Positions 9,068 to 19,434 are shown, counted from the stretch's first letter. The stretch: DNA of 64,000 bases from DUQW01 sp050953825 (GCA_050953825.1 JBMNNF010000002.1:19902-83901); one strand, 5' to 3'. Translations and numbers: made by a program. Notes: generated by a model from the letters alone, not told the origin.

Positions 9068-10585
9068 TTAAATCTTCCCAATATATTTAACTTCTAAACC
9101 AACTTCATAGGTTCTAACCCAAGGCATAAAACAATCTAATATTTCATATTTACCTTTAAGAGTGGTCAAGTTAGCATTAATGAATTTTTCAATTTCTTCC
9201 TGAACAATTTTGGAAATTGTTCCTCTTTGTTCGCCAATAAAGTAGATATTATAGCCGTGACTTGCAACAACATTCGTTCTTATATGATATCTAGTGTGCG
9301 AACAATATCCAACATCTTCTAAAAATCGATGAACTAGAAATGATTGATGATCAATAGTTCTTCCAAATAATAAATAAGATACTCCAAAAGCTATTGCCGT
9401 TCCTAAAGCGTTGCACGGAATATTCCAAGAAGCGTAGCTAGCAAGTTTTAATAATAAGTCCTTCTTATTTAACATTTTAACAAGTTCAATATCGCCACCA
9501 TTATCGAATCCTAAATCAGCTAAAGTCACTGGTTTATTTAGCTTAGTAATGACATATTCCATTGTTTCAACAAATTCAACTAAATTTCTTTGAGTGGTAT
9601 ATCCTTTATGTTTAACATGTTGGTGACTCGATGGTAACATCCAGTCACTTGGTGCATTTACAAACACCACCATATCAGCTTCACTAATTGAAGATACCAC
9701 AACACCACCGGCTGCGGTAATTTGATATTTTACTGAAGTATCTAAAAATCGATCTTCTAATGTTGGAATTATAATACCTGAAGTAATTGATGGATATTTG
9801 ATATACATTTTAGGTTTTCGATTAAATATTTTATTGGCCATTCGGGCAAATAAAATGCTGCCCACTTCATCAGCGCCTGGATAAATATAAATTTTATTTT
9901 GTAGATTCTTTTTTTCAATATAAGTTCTTACTTTTACTTGATCTTTAGCAGTCCAACCAAATTCCGCAGAATCATCTTGAGGAATTACTAAAAAGTTAAT
10001 GATACCTTTGTCGACAAGATCAACAGATTTTAAAGTTAGATTGGTATTAATATTTCTTCTTCTTAAATAATCTTTTAAATATCGCGGCTCTATAACAATC
10101 TTATCTAGCTTATCAAGTTCTTCTGGTGAGGCAAGGCCCAATTCTTTTTTATGTTCTAAGAAACCTTTTTCAAAAATACTCATGCCAGCATAACGATAAT
10201 AATCCGGTTCTTCTTCATCATCGTTATATCGTGGTGTTCTCATAATTAAATCATAAGCGTGTATTACAATATTAGGGTTTTGTTGTTTGACTTGTTCTAA
10301 TACTTTTAATCTAGTTTCTAAAAACTCTTCTTCAAAGAAATGCGATCTAGATGGAACGATACCACCAAATAAAAGGGTATCAATTGATATCACTAAACCG
10401 TAAGCATCTTGAGTTTCTTTAAGTAAAAATTCATGAAGTTTTTTGATATCTCCTGGTTCTTTTTTAAACCCCATATCTTCTTTATCAGGTCTTACAACTT
10501 TAATGTCTCCTTTATTAAACATTTTAAAAGGAAAATCGTAATTACATGGTCTTTCATCTAAAGGAAGGTGTACTATCTTTTTCAT
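9068..10585 (-). CDS. DUF4127 family protein, third of three tandem copies
   Basis: A 505-residue protein without signal peptide or membrane segment. Family motifs in order: HLPLDERPCNYDFPF at the N-terminus, SIDTLLFGGIVPSRSH, YDLIMRTPRYN followed by DDEEPDYY, FLVIPQDDSAEFGWTAKDQ, and YPGADEVGS. The biochemical role of DUF4127 is not known to me. The conserved Asp, Glu, His and Asn clusters suggest a metal- or sugar-binding enzyme. Its start overlaps the upstream copy by 4 bases (ATGA), showing translational coupling. Position beside GHL10 and GH84 genes suggests intracellular glycan processing (inference). Confidence 0.8.
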   Translation of the reverse strand: MKKIVHLPLDERPCNYDFPFKMFNKGDIKVVRPDKEDMGFKKEPGDIKKLHEFLLKETQDAYGLVISIDTLLFGGIVPSRSHFFEEEFLETRLKVLEQVKQQNPNIVIHAYDLIMRTPRYNDDEEEPDYYRYAGMSIFEKGFLEHKKELGLASPEELDKLDKIVIEPRYLKDYLRRRNINTNLTLKSVDLVDKGIINFLVIPQDDSAEFGWTAKDQVKVRTYIEKKNLQNKIYIYPGADEVGSILFARMANKIFNRKPKMYIKYPSITSGIIIPTLEDRFLDTSVKYQITAAGGVVVSSISEADMVVFVNAPSDWMLPSSHQHVKHKGYTTQRNLVEFVETMEYVITKLNKPVTLADLGFDNGGDIELVKMLNKKDLLLKLASYASWNIPCNALGTAIAFGVSYLLFGRTIDHQSFLVHRFLEDVGYCSHTRYHIRTNVVASHGYNIYFIGEQRGTISKIVQEEIEKFINANLTTLKGKYEILDCFMPWVRTYEVGLEVKYIGKI

Positions 10586-12102
10586 TGTTTATCGCTCCTT
10601 TTATATGTTATGTTAATTCCAATTTCAAACATTCTTCGCCATGGCATATATAAATCATTGATTAATACTTTATTTTTTAAACTTGGTAACTCTCTATTAA
10701 TAAATTTGATTAATTCTTCTTTAACTATTTCAGATACAATTCCTCTTTGGTCTTTGACATAAAAATAATTAAACCCATAATCTTTTAATTTATTGTTAAT
10801 AACATCTTGTCTGACTACGGAACAATAACCAACATCTTCAATATATCTTGATGCTAAAAATGAATCCATGTTGTTATCTGGAAATAACCATGAGACGATT
10901 CCATGTGGGATCGCGGTTCCTATGGTGTTTGATGATGTGTTCCACCCTGCATAAGAAGCTACTTCCATTAATAGATTTTCTTGATCAAGCATTTTGACAA
11001 ACTCAATATCCCCACCATTAGAATAAGCAACATCGGCAATAATAGCTGGTTTTTTTAATTTTCTAACTACATATTTAATTGTTTCAACGAATTCAACTAA
11101 ATTTCTTTGAGTTTCATATTCACGAAAATGCAGATGTTGATAGGCAGCTTCTTGCATATTAGCGCTTGGAGCGTTAACAAACAACACTAAATCCGCTTCT
11201 TCCATGCTTGATGCCGTTAAAGCTCCAGCCGCTAATATTTGATATTTAACGGTTGTATCAAGCATTCTGTCTTCATATCTTGGAATTAAATGACCTGAAG
11301 TTACTGATGGATAATGAATATATATTAAAGGTCTTTTATTTTCCATATTCAATACCATTCTACTTAATAAGGTATTTGAAACTTCATCAGCACCTGGATA
11401 CATATATACATCAAATTGCATCGTTTTATTTTCAATTTCTTTTCTAATAATTTCTTGATCTTTAAAAGTCCAACCAAATTCGGCCGCATCATCTTGAGGA
11501 ATAATTAAAAAGTCAATAATTTTTTCTTCGACTAATGATAATGATTTTAAACACATATTAGTATTAATTTTTCTTCGATTTAAGAAATCGTCTAAATATT
11601 TTTTAGGTACTTTAATCTTTTCCAGTTCATTTAACTCATCAGTTGAAGCCCAACCTATTTCTTTTTTATGACTTAAAAATCCGGTTAGAAAAATCTCTCT
11701 ACCGTATTTAGCATAATAATCTGGCTCTTCATCATCACTACTATATTGAGGAGAGCGCATAATTAAGTGATAGGCATAAATTTTGATGTTTTTGTTGTTT
11801 TCTTTGATTTTTTTTAACACATTTAATCTCTCTGTTAGAGTATCGATATCATCATGGTGGAGTCTCGATGGCACAATACCACCATATAGTAGTGTGTCAA
11901 TAGCAATCACTAAACCATCAGCATCTTTAGTGCTTTTTAATAAGAATTTTTTAATCTCATCTAAATTGCCTGGTGTCTTTTTATCACCCATAATTTTTAA
12001 ATCCGGTCTGATAATTTCGTAATTATCATTTGAAAATATTTGATGAGGAAAACTATAATTACATGGTCTTTCATCTAATGGTAATAAGACAATCTTTTTC
12101 AT
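10582..12102 (-). CDS. DUF4127 family protein, second of three tandem copies
   Basis: A 506-residue paralogue of its two neighbours, with LLPLDERPCNYSFPH, AIDTLLYGGIVPSRLHH, YHLIMRSPQYSSDDEEPDYY, IPQDDAAEFGWTFKDQ and MYPGADEVSN all kept. No signal peptide. It overlaps the genes on both sides by 4 bases (ATGA), so the three are translated as a coupled set. All three keep the same motif residues while other positions vary widely, which argues for related but separate substrates rather than a recent duplication. Function unknown. Confidence 0.8.
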   Translation of the reverse strand: MKKIVLLPLDERPCNYSFPHQIFSNDNYEIIRPDLKIMGDKKTPGNLDEIKKFLLKSTKDADGLVIAIDTLLYGGIVPSRLHHDDIDTLTERLNVLKKIKENNKNIKIYAYHLIMRSPQYSSDDEEPDYYAKYGREIFLTGFLSHKKEIGWASTDELNELEKIKVPKKYLDDFLNRRKINTNMCLKSLSLVEEKIIDFLIIPQDDAAEFGWTFKDQEIIRKEIENKTMQFDVYMYPGADEVSNTLLSRMVLNMENKRPLIYIHYPSVTSGHLIPRYEDRMLDTTVKYQILAAGALTASSMEEADLVLFVNAPSANMQEAAYQHLHFREYETQRNLVEFVETIKYVVRKLKKPAIIADVAYSNGGDIEFVKMLDQENLLMEVASYAGWNTSSNTIGTAIPHGIVSWLFPDNNMDSFLASRYIEDVGYCSVVRQDVINNKLKDYGFNYFYVKDQRGIVSEIVKEELIKFINRELPSLKNKVLINDLYMPWRRMFEIGINITYKRSDKQ

Positions 12103-13637
12103 TTTTTAGCACCTTCTTTATAAGTAATTTCTAGCCCGACTTCATACATCCTTTTCCAAGGCATATATACTTTATCAAGAATGATATTATCTTTGATCGA
12201 TGTTAATTCATGATTAATAAAATCAATTAAGTAATTTTTCACAATCTTACTAATTGATCCTTCGCTTTCTTTAACATCAAAATAATTAAACCCATTTTTA
12301 GATAAATCATTTTCTGTAACTTTTCTTCTAGTTAATGCACAATAACCAACGTCTTCCACATATCTTAAGGCTAAAAAGTTTAAATGTTCTTGAGTGCGTC
12401 CAAATTGAGAATATACTAAGCCTTGAGCCAATGCGGTGCCTAGAGCGTTTGCCGATGTATTCCAGCCAGAATAGGACGCTAAATCCATTAATATTCCTTC
12501 TTTATTCAGCATTCTTACTAATTCTACATCGCCACCATTACCAAAGGCTAAATCGGCTAATATCACTGGTTTATTAAGATTGGTTAAGGAATACTTAATA
12601 TTTTCAATAAACTCAACTAAATTTCTAAAAACGGTAAAGCCTCTCCCTTTTAACTCAAATTGATAAGGAGCAGTAATCATTTTATCGCTTGGCGCATTAA
12701 CATATAAAATCAAATCAGCTTCACTCATGCTAGTAACTGGTATAGCACCACAAGCTAAAATTTGGTATTTAATAGTTGTATCTAAATATCGATCTTCTAA
12801 TGACGGAATTGTCCAAGGGGCTGATAATGAATTATATTTGATATATATTCTAGGTTGGATGTTTAATAATTGATTCATTAGCTTAGCTAATAAATTATTT
12901 GCCACCTCATCAGCACCAGGATACATATATACTTTACCGTTGATATTATATTTTTTAATTTGAGAACGAATTTCTTCTTGATCTTTGGCGGTCCAGCCAA
13001 ATTCAGCAGCATCATCTTGAGGAATAATTAAAAAATCAATAATATTTTCATTAACGAAACTAACCGATTTCTTAGTTAAACCTAAGTTAATTTTTCTGCG
13101 ATTTAAAAAATCTTTTAAATATACTGTCTTAACTTTAATTTTTTTAAGTTGTAGTAATTCTTCATTAGTAATTATTTTTAATTCTTTTTTGTGACTTAAA
13201 AAGCCTAAATTAAAAATATCTTTTCCTACATATTCATAATAATCTGGTTCTTCATCACTACTATTATATTGTGGGGTTCGCATTATTAAATGATACCCAT
13301 AAATAATGATATTAGGGTTATTAACTTTAATTTCTTTAATTACATTAATTCTTTCTAACAATTCATCTTCTTGATAATAATGAAGTCTTGAGGGAATAAT
13401 CCCTCCATACAACAAAGTATCAATCGCAATTACTAAGGCGGTTGCATCTTTAGTTTCTTTTATTAAAAAGTCTTTGATAATGTTAAAATCTGCTGGTTTT
13501 TTCTTATCTCCCATTAAGATTTTGTCTGGCCTTTTAATATTTAAATTACTGTTTTTGAAAATATCAAAAGGAAATTTATAATTACAAGGCCTTTCATCTA
13601 ATGGCAAGAAAACTACTTTGTGTTTTGTTGTATTCAT
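12099..13637 (-). CDS. DUF4127 family protein, first of three tandem copies
   Basis: A 512-residue protein with FLPLDERPCNYKFPF, AIDTLLYGGIIPSRLHY, YHLIMRTPQYNSSDEEPDYY, IPQDDAAEFGWTAKDQ and MYPGADEVAN. It is predicted soluble and cytoplasmic. It is first of the three copies in transcription order, starting 14 bp after the stop of the large secreted GHL10 protein with AAAGGGTGG as ribosome-binding site. The reaction is unknown; see the two paralogues downstream. Confidence 0.8.
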   Translation of the reverse strand: MNTTKHKVVFLPLDERPCNYKFPFDIFKNSNLNIKRPDKILMGDKKKPADFNIIKDFLIKETKDATALVIAIDTLLYGGIIPSRLHYYQEDELLERINVIKEIKVNNPNIIIYGYHLIMRTPQYNSSDEEPDYYEYVGKDIFNLGFLSHKKELKIITNEELLQLKKIKVKTVYLKDFLNRRKINLGLTKKSVSFVNENIIDFLIIPQDDAAEFGWTAKDQEEIRSQIKKYNINGKVYMYPGADEVANNLLAKLMNQLLNIQPRIYIKYNSLSAPWTIPSLEDRYLDTTIKYQILACGAIPVTSMSEADLILYVNAPSDKMITAPYQFELKGRGFTVFRNLVEFIENIKYSLTNLNKPVILADLAFGNGGDVELVRMLNKEGILMDLASYSGWNTSANALGTALAQGLVYSQFGRTQEHLNFLALRYVEDVGYCALTRRKVTENDLSKNGFNYFDVKESEGSISKIVKNYLIDFINHELTSIKDNIILDKVYMPWKRMYEVGLEITYKEGAKK

Positions 13638-13651
13638 ATGGTTACCACCCT

Positions 13652-16597
13652 TTATTTAATAGCTTGTTTTGGGGTTTTTCTTCGTTTAACTATCGTTATT
13701 CCAGCGAAAACCCCTAAACCAATAAGTGCTAATATCCCAGCACACACTCCAATAATTAAACCAGTTTTATTTTTAGTTCTTGGTTCTTCAACAATTGGGT
13801 CTATCAATTCTTCTTCAATAACTGGATAATTGAATCCGTGAACGCTTGGTCTTTCAAATTCTTTTTTTAAATCCCAATAACCATTATTTATTAAGTATCT
13901 AGTAATTCTGATATCTATTATTTCCATAAAATATTTAATATCTTCCATAAAACGTTCATATGCAACACCATCAGCATATAAAACTAGTTCTAATGTTAAC
14001 AGTTCTAAGGCTTCATATAATTCATAAAAATCCTTTGGATTATGATATTTCTTTTCTGTTAATTTGTTTAACCTAATTTCTAGATTATTTCTTTTTTCAG
14101 TTGTTGAAACGTTATTTTTAATATAAATGTGATCAAACTTATAAAGTGTATCTTCAATAAACATCGCCAATATATCGTCTAGGGGCGCTTGAACTGAGAC
14201 TGATTTATTTTGATAAGTTCCCCGACTAAACACATTATGAATATTGGCTTTTTTTCTAAAATTTTCAGTTTCAAAAATGGTTGAACCGTGTGCTCCGTTT
14301 TTATTAATAGCGTCAGTATAGGTTGCGTTGTTAATATCAGGAAGTCGGTAATATGTAGGCGCAATGCCTGGTAATAAATAGGCATATGGAACAACTATTT
14401 TTTCGGCATTTTCTACAGCTGAAATTACTAGCATAACATCTTTAACATATGCCATTGGTTCAACTGAATCAATCCATCCATTTTTGACCCAAGTTTCCCA
14501 ATCTTGCAGAATATTGACTTTCGAATATTCAGCATTTGGACCCACTGCGATTGATAAAATAAGAGCGCCATCTTTATTTCTTACTATCTTATGGATTTCT
14601 TCGACAAATGAAGTAATTATCGAAAGACGATATTCATTCCACTTTTTATATATTTGATTGTCAGTCTTAACTAATTCGACAATGTTTCCAGTAATATCAT
14701 ATAATTCCTTAAATTCATTCATTGCATATTCGGTATATCCAGTACTATAATTTGGATATTCATTTCCGGTAGGATATCTAGTGTAATCTAAATGTAGTCC
14801 GGTAACATCATACTCAATAATTTCTTTATAAACGTTTTGGATTAAAGTTCTGACTTCTGGATTTGCTGGATCAAAGAATAAAAGATTTTCCTCGTCTTTT
14901 TCTGGTTTTCCAGTTATAACATTATTACCGTTTATATCAACAATCCACCAATCTGGATTATCTTCCCAAATTGAACTATGGTACCAAGTTGGACCTACAT
15001 AAAAATTTTGAACCCAGGCGTGAACATTAATGTTGCGTTTTTTAGCTTCACTAATAAACGCTTCTAAATAATCTTTATGTTCACCAAAGGTAATACCCTT
15101 AAACAATATATGGTATGGTACAAATTTTGATTTATATATCGCATATCCATACCAATATGTTTCTAAATATACATCAGTAAAATTTAATGCTTTAAGTTCA
15201 TCTAGTGTTGATTCTATCTCCAATAAACTAGTTTCGAATGGGCGATGCCACGTTCCTCTTGATTCAATTCTTCTCGATACTAATGTATCAAAATAAATCT
15301 CATTAAATAGCGGTTCTACCGCTTTTTTATATCTAATGAATTCAGCAATATCATCTGGAGTTTTGGTATTGTGAATTTTTGTTTGTAAAGTCTCCATCGC
15401 TTGAATGGAGGTTAAAGCAATAGCTAAATTTTCTTCCGCTCTTGCTAAATTATTGACATCATACATTCCATTTTTGGCAGTATTGACACGTTCTACACTA
15501 AAGTCTAATTCAACTTGATAACTATATAATGTTTGATCAATTAAATTGTTGGTAACCGTTATCGTTTTATTACTAATATCATATTTAACGTGAGAACCTA
15601 AGTGAATATTATATTTGACAAATTTTTCATTAGTTCCGTGTCCAGAAACTGCAAATCCTCTTTCCGGAATGGTAACTAAAGTTCCTTTTTCAACAACTAT
15701 ACCATTACTATCAACAGCAACTTCACACCCATATATATTTTGTTGAGTTGATAAAGAAGGATTTGATGATGAGGGATAAATAACTAAATAATCTTGATAT
15801 CTCGTTCCATTGATAGCTGTGAATTTTCTTTCAATAATATCTTCGATTTTAACAAAATCAATGTTAATTAGTTCAATAGTATCCCCTACACTAAATAAAG
15901 TTTCATCGCTTAACATATTCATTTTGGTCTTAGCGTTTCCTGTTAAAACAAATCCATTATCAGGAATTACGTTGTTACTCCCCATATTAACACCTACAAC
16001 TTCAAATTGATTAGTTTCTTTATTAAATTTAACTATCATTTCATTATCGGTAAATTTATTGGTACCAGTAGTTTTGCCGTACAAACAATTATAATAAGTA
16101 AATTCATTATATTTAGATAAAACGTTAACTGAATTAAAAGCTATTCTAACTCCTTTATTACTTAAAATAGCATGTTCATATGTTGTTAAAGTTATGTTAT
16201 TAGTAGTAATAATATCACCAATATTAAAGTCAACTTCCATTATTGTTGGAATACTTAAAATTAATCCGTTTAATGGAATTTCATTTTGATTGGTATTTTT
16301 AGTCGTAATCACGTAATTTTCATCTGATTCTTTTATCGCTACATACTCAACAGCGTCTTCACTTCGGTTAGTTTGCAAAAAAGGCCACTCTGGAGTATAT
16401 AAAACAGCCTTGTTTGTAATATCTTCGTAAGTCACAATACTACCATCAAATGATATTGGATTTACCATCACTTCTAGATTATTTTCATTTACTTTAATCG
16501 TTTTAATATCATTCGCTTTCACATTTACTGTTGTTAGCAGTAAAAATGCCAAGAAAATTAAAACTACTTGGTATTTTTTTATAATTTTTCCTCCCAT
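13652..16597 (-). CDS. Secreted, membrane-anchored GHL10 (DUF4015-like) hydrolase with NAGPA-like repeats
   Basis: About 981 residues. A signal peptide (IIKKYQVVLIFLAFLLLTTV) is followed by three related segments of about 110 residues whose end signatures are IPLNGLILS, IPDNGFVLTG and IPERGFAVSGHG. These resemble the phosphodiester glycosidase (NAGPA) fold. A helical linker leads to the hydrolase barrel beginning ESRGTWHRPFETSL near residue 450, with LHLDYTRYP and a PMAYVKD segment. A C-terminal membrane helix (IIGVCAGILALIGLGVFAGI) and basic tail anchor it to the cell surface. Start: ATG at 16597 or 16609; GGAGG inside the first codons also permits a later rare start at ATT or ATA. It overlaps the end of the GH84 gene. 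Confidence 0.75.
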   Translation of the reverse strand: MGGKIIKKYQVVLIFLAFLLLTTVNVKANDIKTIKVNENNLEVMVNPISFDGSIVTYEDITNKAVLYTPEWPFLQTNRSEDAVEYVAIKESDENYVITTKNTNQNEIPLNGLILSIPTIMEVDFNIGDIITTNNITLTTYEHAILSNKGVRIAFNSVNVLSKYNEFTYYNCLYGKTTGTNKFTDNEMIVKFNKETNQFEVVGVNMGSNNVIPDNGFVLTGNAKTKMNMLSDETLFSVGDTIELINIDFVKIEDIIERKFTAINGTRYQDYLVIYPSSSNPSLSTQQNIYGCEVAVDSNGIVVEKGTLVTIPERGFAVSGHGTNEKFVKYNIHLGSHVKYDISNKTITVTNNLIDQTLYSYQVELDFSVERVNTAKNGMYDVNNLARAEENLAIALTSIQAMETLQTKIHNTKTPDDIAEFIRYKKAVEPLFNEIYFDTLVSRRIESRGTWHRPFETSLLEIESTLDELKALNFTDVYLETYWYGYAIYKSKFVPYHILFKGITFGEHKDYLEAFISEAKKRNINVHAWVQNFYVGPTWYHSSIWEDNPDWWIVDINGNNVITGKPEKDEENLLFFDPANPEVRTLIQNVYKEIIEYDVTGLHLDYTRYPTGNEYPNYSTGYTEYAMNEFKELYDITGNIVELVKTDNQIYKKWNEYRLSIITSFVEEIHKIVRNKDGALILSIAVGPNAEYSKVNILQDWETWVKNGWIDSVEPMAYVKDVMLVISAVENAEKIVVPYAYLLPGIAPTYYRLPDINNATYTDAINKNGAHGSTIFETENFRKKANIHNVFSRGTYQNKSVSVQAPLDDILAMFIEDTLYKFDHIYIKNNVSTTEKRNNLEIRLNKLTEKKYHNPKDFYELYEALELLTLELVLYADGVAYERFMEDIKYFMEIIDIRITRYLINNGYWDLKKEFERPSVHGFNYPVIEEELIDPIVEEPRTKNKTGLIIGVCAGILALIGLGVFAGITIVKRRKTPKQAIK

Positions 16598-18255
16598 ACT
16601 TGCCACCATAAGTTTCCTAATAGAGGCTTAATGTGTTCATCGTATTCTTCATCGCTTAGTAATTTTTCTTTTTTAATTAGTAAATTTAAAATTTCAGTTC
16701 CTAAAATAACTGGTTTTTCATACAATTTAATGATTTCTTCTTTAGTGATTGTTTTATTTAAAATCTTTTCGACAATATTCGCTTCATTAACGGCTCTTTT
16801 TAACCACGGTTTAATTTCACCAATAATTGGATAGTTAGTTTTTAATAGTCGTTTAGAACTTGTTTTTAGCTTTTTATAATAGTTTCTAATTTGGTCAACT
16901 TCACCTTGATTAACCCAATTTTCGTGTTTGAATAAGTCATCGTTAGTTAAAGTGCATGCGGCATTTGCTCTAACAAAAGTATGCATATCTTCATAGTGCT
17001 CATCACCGACCACTTCTTTAATTCCTAATTCAAGTGATTTTTCTGGATCATACTTACAACTATTCCACATATAATGAGCAATTGTTACTAAACTTATTTT
17101 TGACGCGTGCCACTGATTCATTGGATTTGAAACCATTGACTCGAAATATTTAGATAAATGCGAAGTACGATTAATAATTGGACCTAAAAAGATTCTACTT
17201 TTCCAAAAGTCATTGACTGGATAATTTTCCCATAATAAAATTTCATGCTTATAAATTTCTTTAATATCTTTTGCATGTTGTTCATCAATAACTTCGGCAC
17301 ATACTCTGTCACCTGTGTGAACTACTTTAATGTTAGTCGCTAACTTTAAACGTAAATCAGTCCGATAGACACTATCCCATGGTTGATGATACTCAGTAGG
17401 GCACATTACTAAATCATAGTTTAGTGTGTGTTCTTTAATATAGTCGTTTATCTTATTTAACACATATGCGTGTGCAATTCCTGGGCGTTTAAAAATTTTT
17501 TTATTTTCTTCACTTAGTTTATAATCAATATCATCCATTAATATAGCAAAATTATAAACGCCGTTATCAATAACTTGATCTACTTTTCTAAACAACAATT
17601 GGAAATCATTGTCATCTGAATAATTAAAATCTTTACCTGGACTAATACAGTAATAAAATTCAATTGCTTTTTCATCACATTTGTTTTTATAAGTGATTAA
17701 TTGACTTAATTCTTTTTCTGGATATAATTCGCGCCACTTATTACGGTGATACAAGTCATCTTTAGGAGCATACATAAAGATATTAAGTCGATATTTATCC
17801 ATAAAATCGATAACGTCCAAGCGGTTTTCATGTGACCAAGGGGTCCCGTAAAAACCTTCAATAATGCCTCTTAATTTAAATGAAGGATAATCATTGATAA
17901 CGGTAATTGGAATTACTAAATCTTGATTATTTTTATAAGTTATCTTATTTAAAGTGTCAATTGCATAACGAATCGCTCTTTCGTTTTGTGCATCAATTGT
18001 TACTTCTTTGTTTTTGTTAACTTTTAATATGTAACCGTCTTCTTTTAAAGATTTATCAAAATTAATATTTATCGCTAATTCACCATGATTACCACCATAA
18101 GTAAATTTACTTGAATCAAGTAATTTGTCAAAATTGGAAAACATTTGAAATTTTATAGTTCTTTCTGTCATAAAGAAAGGAATTTTTTTTGTATCCTTAA
18201 AAACTAAATTATTATTGAGAGTGTATCTATCTCTTAAAATATATAAATCTTTCAT
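16579..18255 (-). CDS. GH84 family beta-N-acetylglucosaminidase (O-GlcNAcase-like)
   Basis: A 558-residue enzyme. An N-terminal hexosaminidase-type domain (1-125) precedes the GH84 barrel, which opens with LRGIIEGFYGTPWSHENR (128-145) and MYAPKDDLYHRNKWRELYP. The catalytic Asp pair is Asp241-Asp242 in ILMDDID, matching the pair used for substrate-assisted catalysis in the family, which involves the substrate's N-acetyl group. A helical C-terminal region completes it. No signal peptide, so it should release GlcNAc from imported oligosaccharides in the cytoplasm. It precedes the secreted GHL10 gene with a short overlap, and 15 bp separate it from the upstream SGNH lipoprotein gene. Confidence 0.85.
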   Translation of the reverse strand: MKDLYILRDRYTLNNNLVFKDTKKIPFFMTERTIKFQMFSNFDKLLDSSKFTYGGNHGELAININFDKSLKEDGYILKVNKNKEVTIDAQNERAIRYAIDTLNKITYKNNQDLVIPITVINDYPSFKLRGIIEGFYGTPWSHENRLDVIDFMDKYRLNIFMYAPKDDLYHRNKWRELYPEKELSQLITYKNKCDEKAIEFYYCISPGKDFNYSDDNDFQLLFRKVDQVIDNGVYNFAILMDDIDYKLSEENKKIFKRPGIAHAYVLNKINDYIKEHTLNYDLVMCPTEYHQPWDSVYRTDLRLKLATNIKVVHTGDRVCAEVIDEQHAKDIKEIYKHEILLWENYPVNDFWKSRIFLGPIINRTSHLSKYFESMVSNPMNQWHASKISLVTIAHYMWNSCKYDPEKSLELGIKEVVGDEHYEDMHTFVRANAACTLTNDDLFKHENWVNQGEVDQIRNYYKKLKTSSKRLLKTNYPIIGEIKPWLKRAVNEANIVEKILNKTITKEEIIKLYEKPVILGTEILNLLIKKEKLLSDEEYDEHIKPLLGNLWWQVWEEKL

Positions 18256-18270
18256 TCGAATCTCCTTTTT

Positions 18271-19434
18271 TTATCTATCTTCTATTTCAATTCCGACGCT
18301 ATCTAGCGCGTCAACGAAAATATAATATTCATCTGGATCTGGATGAATTCCATCAGAAAGTTTATCGGGTGTCATTATATCATTAGTATCTAAATAAACA
18401 AACCACTTATTTCTAGATGCATATTGGTGCATAATCTTATTTAATTCGATGGCATTAGAACGAATATGTTCTTGAATAACTCTTGGAGTTACTGCAAATA
18501 AATAGATATTTGTATCTGGTAATAAACCATGAATTAAGGTTAATAACGCTTGAAGATCTCGAGCTACATCATGAGCTGATCTTAAGTCATTATAAATATT
18601 ATTATTTCCTAATTGAATTACTATATTTTTAGGTTTTATTTCAGCAAAATAACTATTATCCGTATTATTTTTATCGCCATTTAAATCATTGAAAAGCATT
18701 TCCCATGTTTGACTAGTACTAGCACTAATTCCAAAACAAAACGCATCTTTATCTTGATAATATCTTTTAAAACGTTGAAAACAAATTGGGTCAAAAAACG
18801 AGTCTCCGATAAATATTGTTGATTTTCCGTTAGTTCCATATGTTTCATATGTCCGTTTGTATCTTTTAGCTTTTTCCATCCAATCCCATCCCCAATAATA
18901 GTAACTATATTCGGTTTGAGGCATAATTGATGTAACCCAAAATACCTTTTGAAATTTTCCAGCAATCGCTTTAACTACCGTTTTCCCTGGTTTTAAAGCT
19001 GTAATTTTATTATCTTTGATTTCAATTTTATCAGAATACGTTTCATACCTGATTTGTTCATCAACATTAACCGTTGGATTAATTTCTACATCAGGATAAC
19101 CCACCCAAGCGTATAAATCAGGAATGAATAAAGCGGTCATCGCTTTAACTTTGAATTCTTTTTTGATTCCTTCTAGTTCAGCCGAAACTATATATTTACC
19201 TTCATAGAAACATTCGATATAATCATCAAAAATTCTTAATTTCGTTTTATCATAAGTATATGTAATTTGACCTTTTTTGTAAGTTATCGGAATTTTTACT
19301 GGTTCATCATCAAGATAAACTACCATGTCACTAACATCAAAATCATATTTTTTGGAGCTATGACAAGAGATTAAAAAGATTGAAAAGAATATAATTAAAC
19401 ACGTTATCAAAATTTTCTTTAGTTTCATATTCAT
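18271..19434 (-). CDS. Lipoprotein SGNH/GDSL hydrolase
   Basis: About 387 residues with a lipoprotein signal peptide ending FLISC. Residues of about 25-165 form beta-rich Ig-like segments, including a bacterial Ig-like ending KPGKTVVKAI. The SGNH domain follows: IFIGDSFF (Ser), GISAST, LGNNNIYN (Asn) and DGIHPDPDEY (Asp, His). It probably removes acyl groups from a surface-bound glycan. ATG at 19428 has better spacing from GGAG than ATG at 19434. It is followed by GH84 after 15 bp, consistent with deacylation before hydrolysis (inference). Confidence 0.8.
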   Translation of the reverse strand: MNMKLKKILITCLIIFFSIFLISCHSSKKYDFDVSDMVVYLDDEPVKIPITYKKGQITYTYDKTKLRIFDDYIECFYEGKYIVSAELEGIKKEFKVKAMTALFIPDLYAWVGYPDVEINPTVNVDEQIRYETYSDKIEIKDNKITALKPGKTVVKAIAGKFQKVFWVTSIMPQTEYSYYYWGWDWMEKAKRYKRTYETYGTNGKSTIFIGDSFFDPICFQRFKRYYQDKDAFCFGISASTSQTWEMLFNDLNGDKNNTDNSYFAEIKPKNIVIQLGNNNIYNDLRSAHDVARDLQALLTLIHGLLPDTNIYLFAVTPRVIQEHIRSNAIELNKIMHQYASRNKWFVYLDTNDIMTPDKLSDGIHPDPDEYYIFVDALDSVGIEIEDR

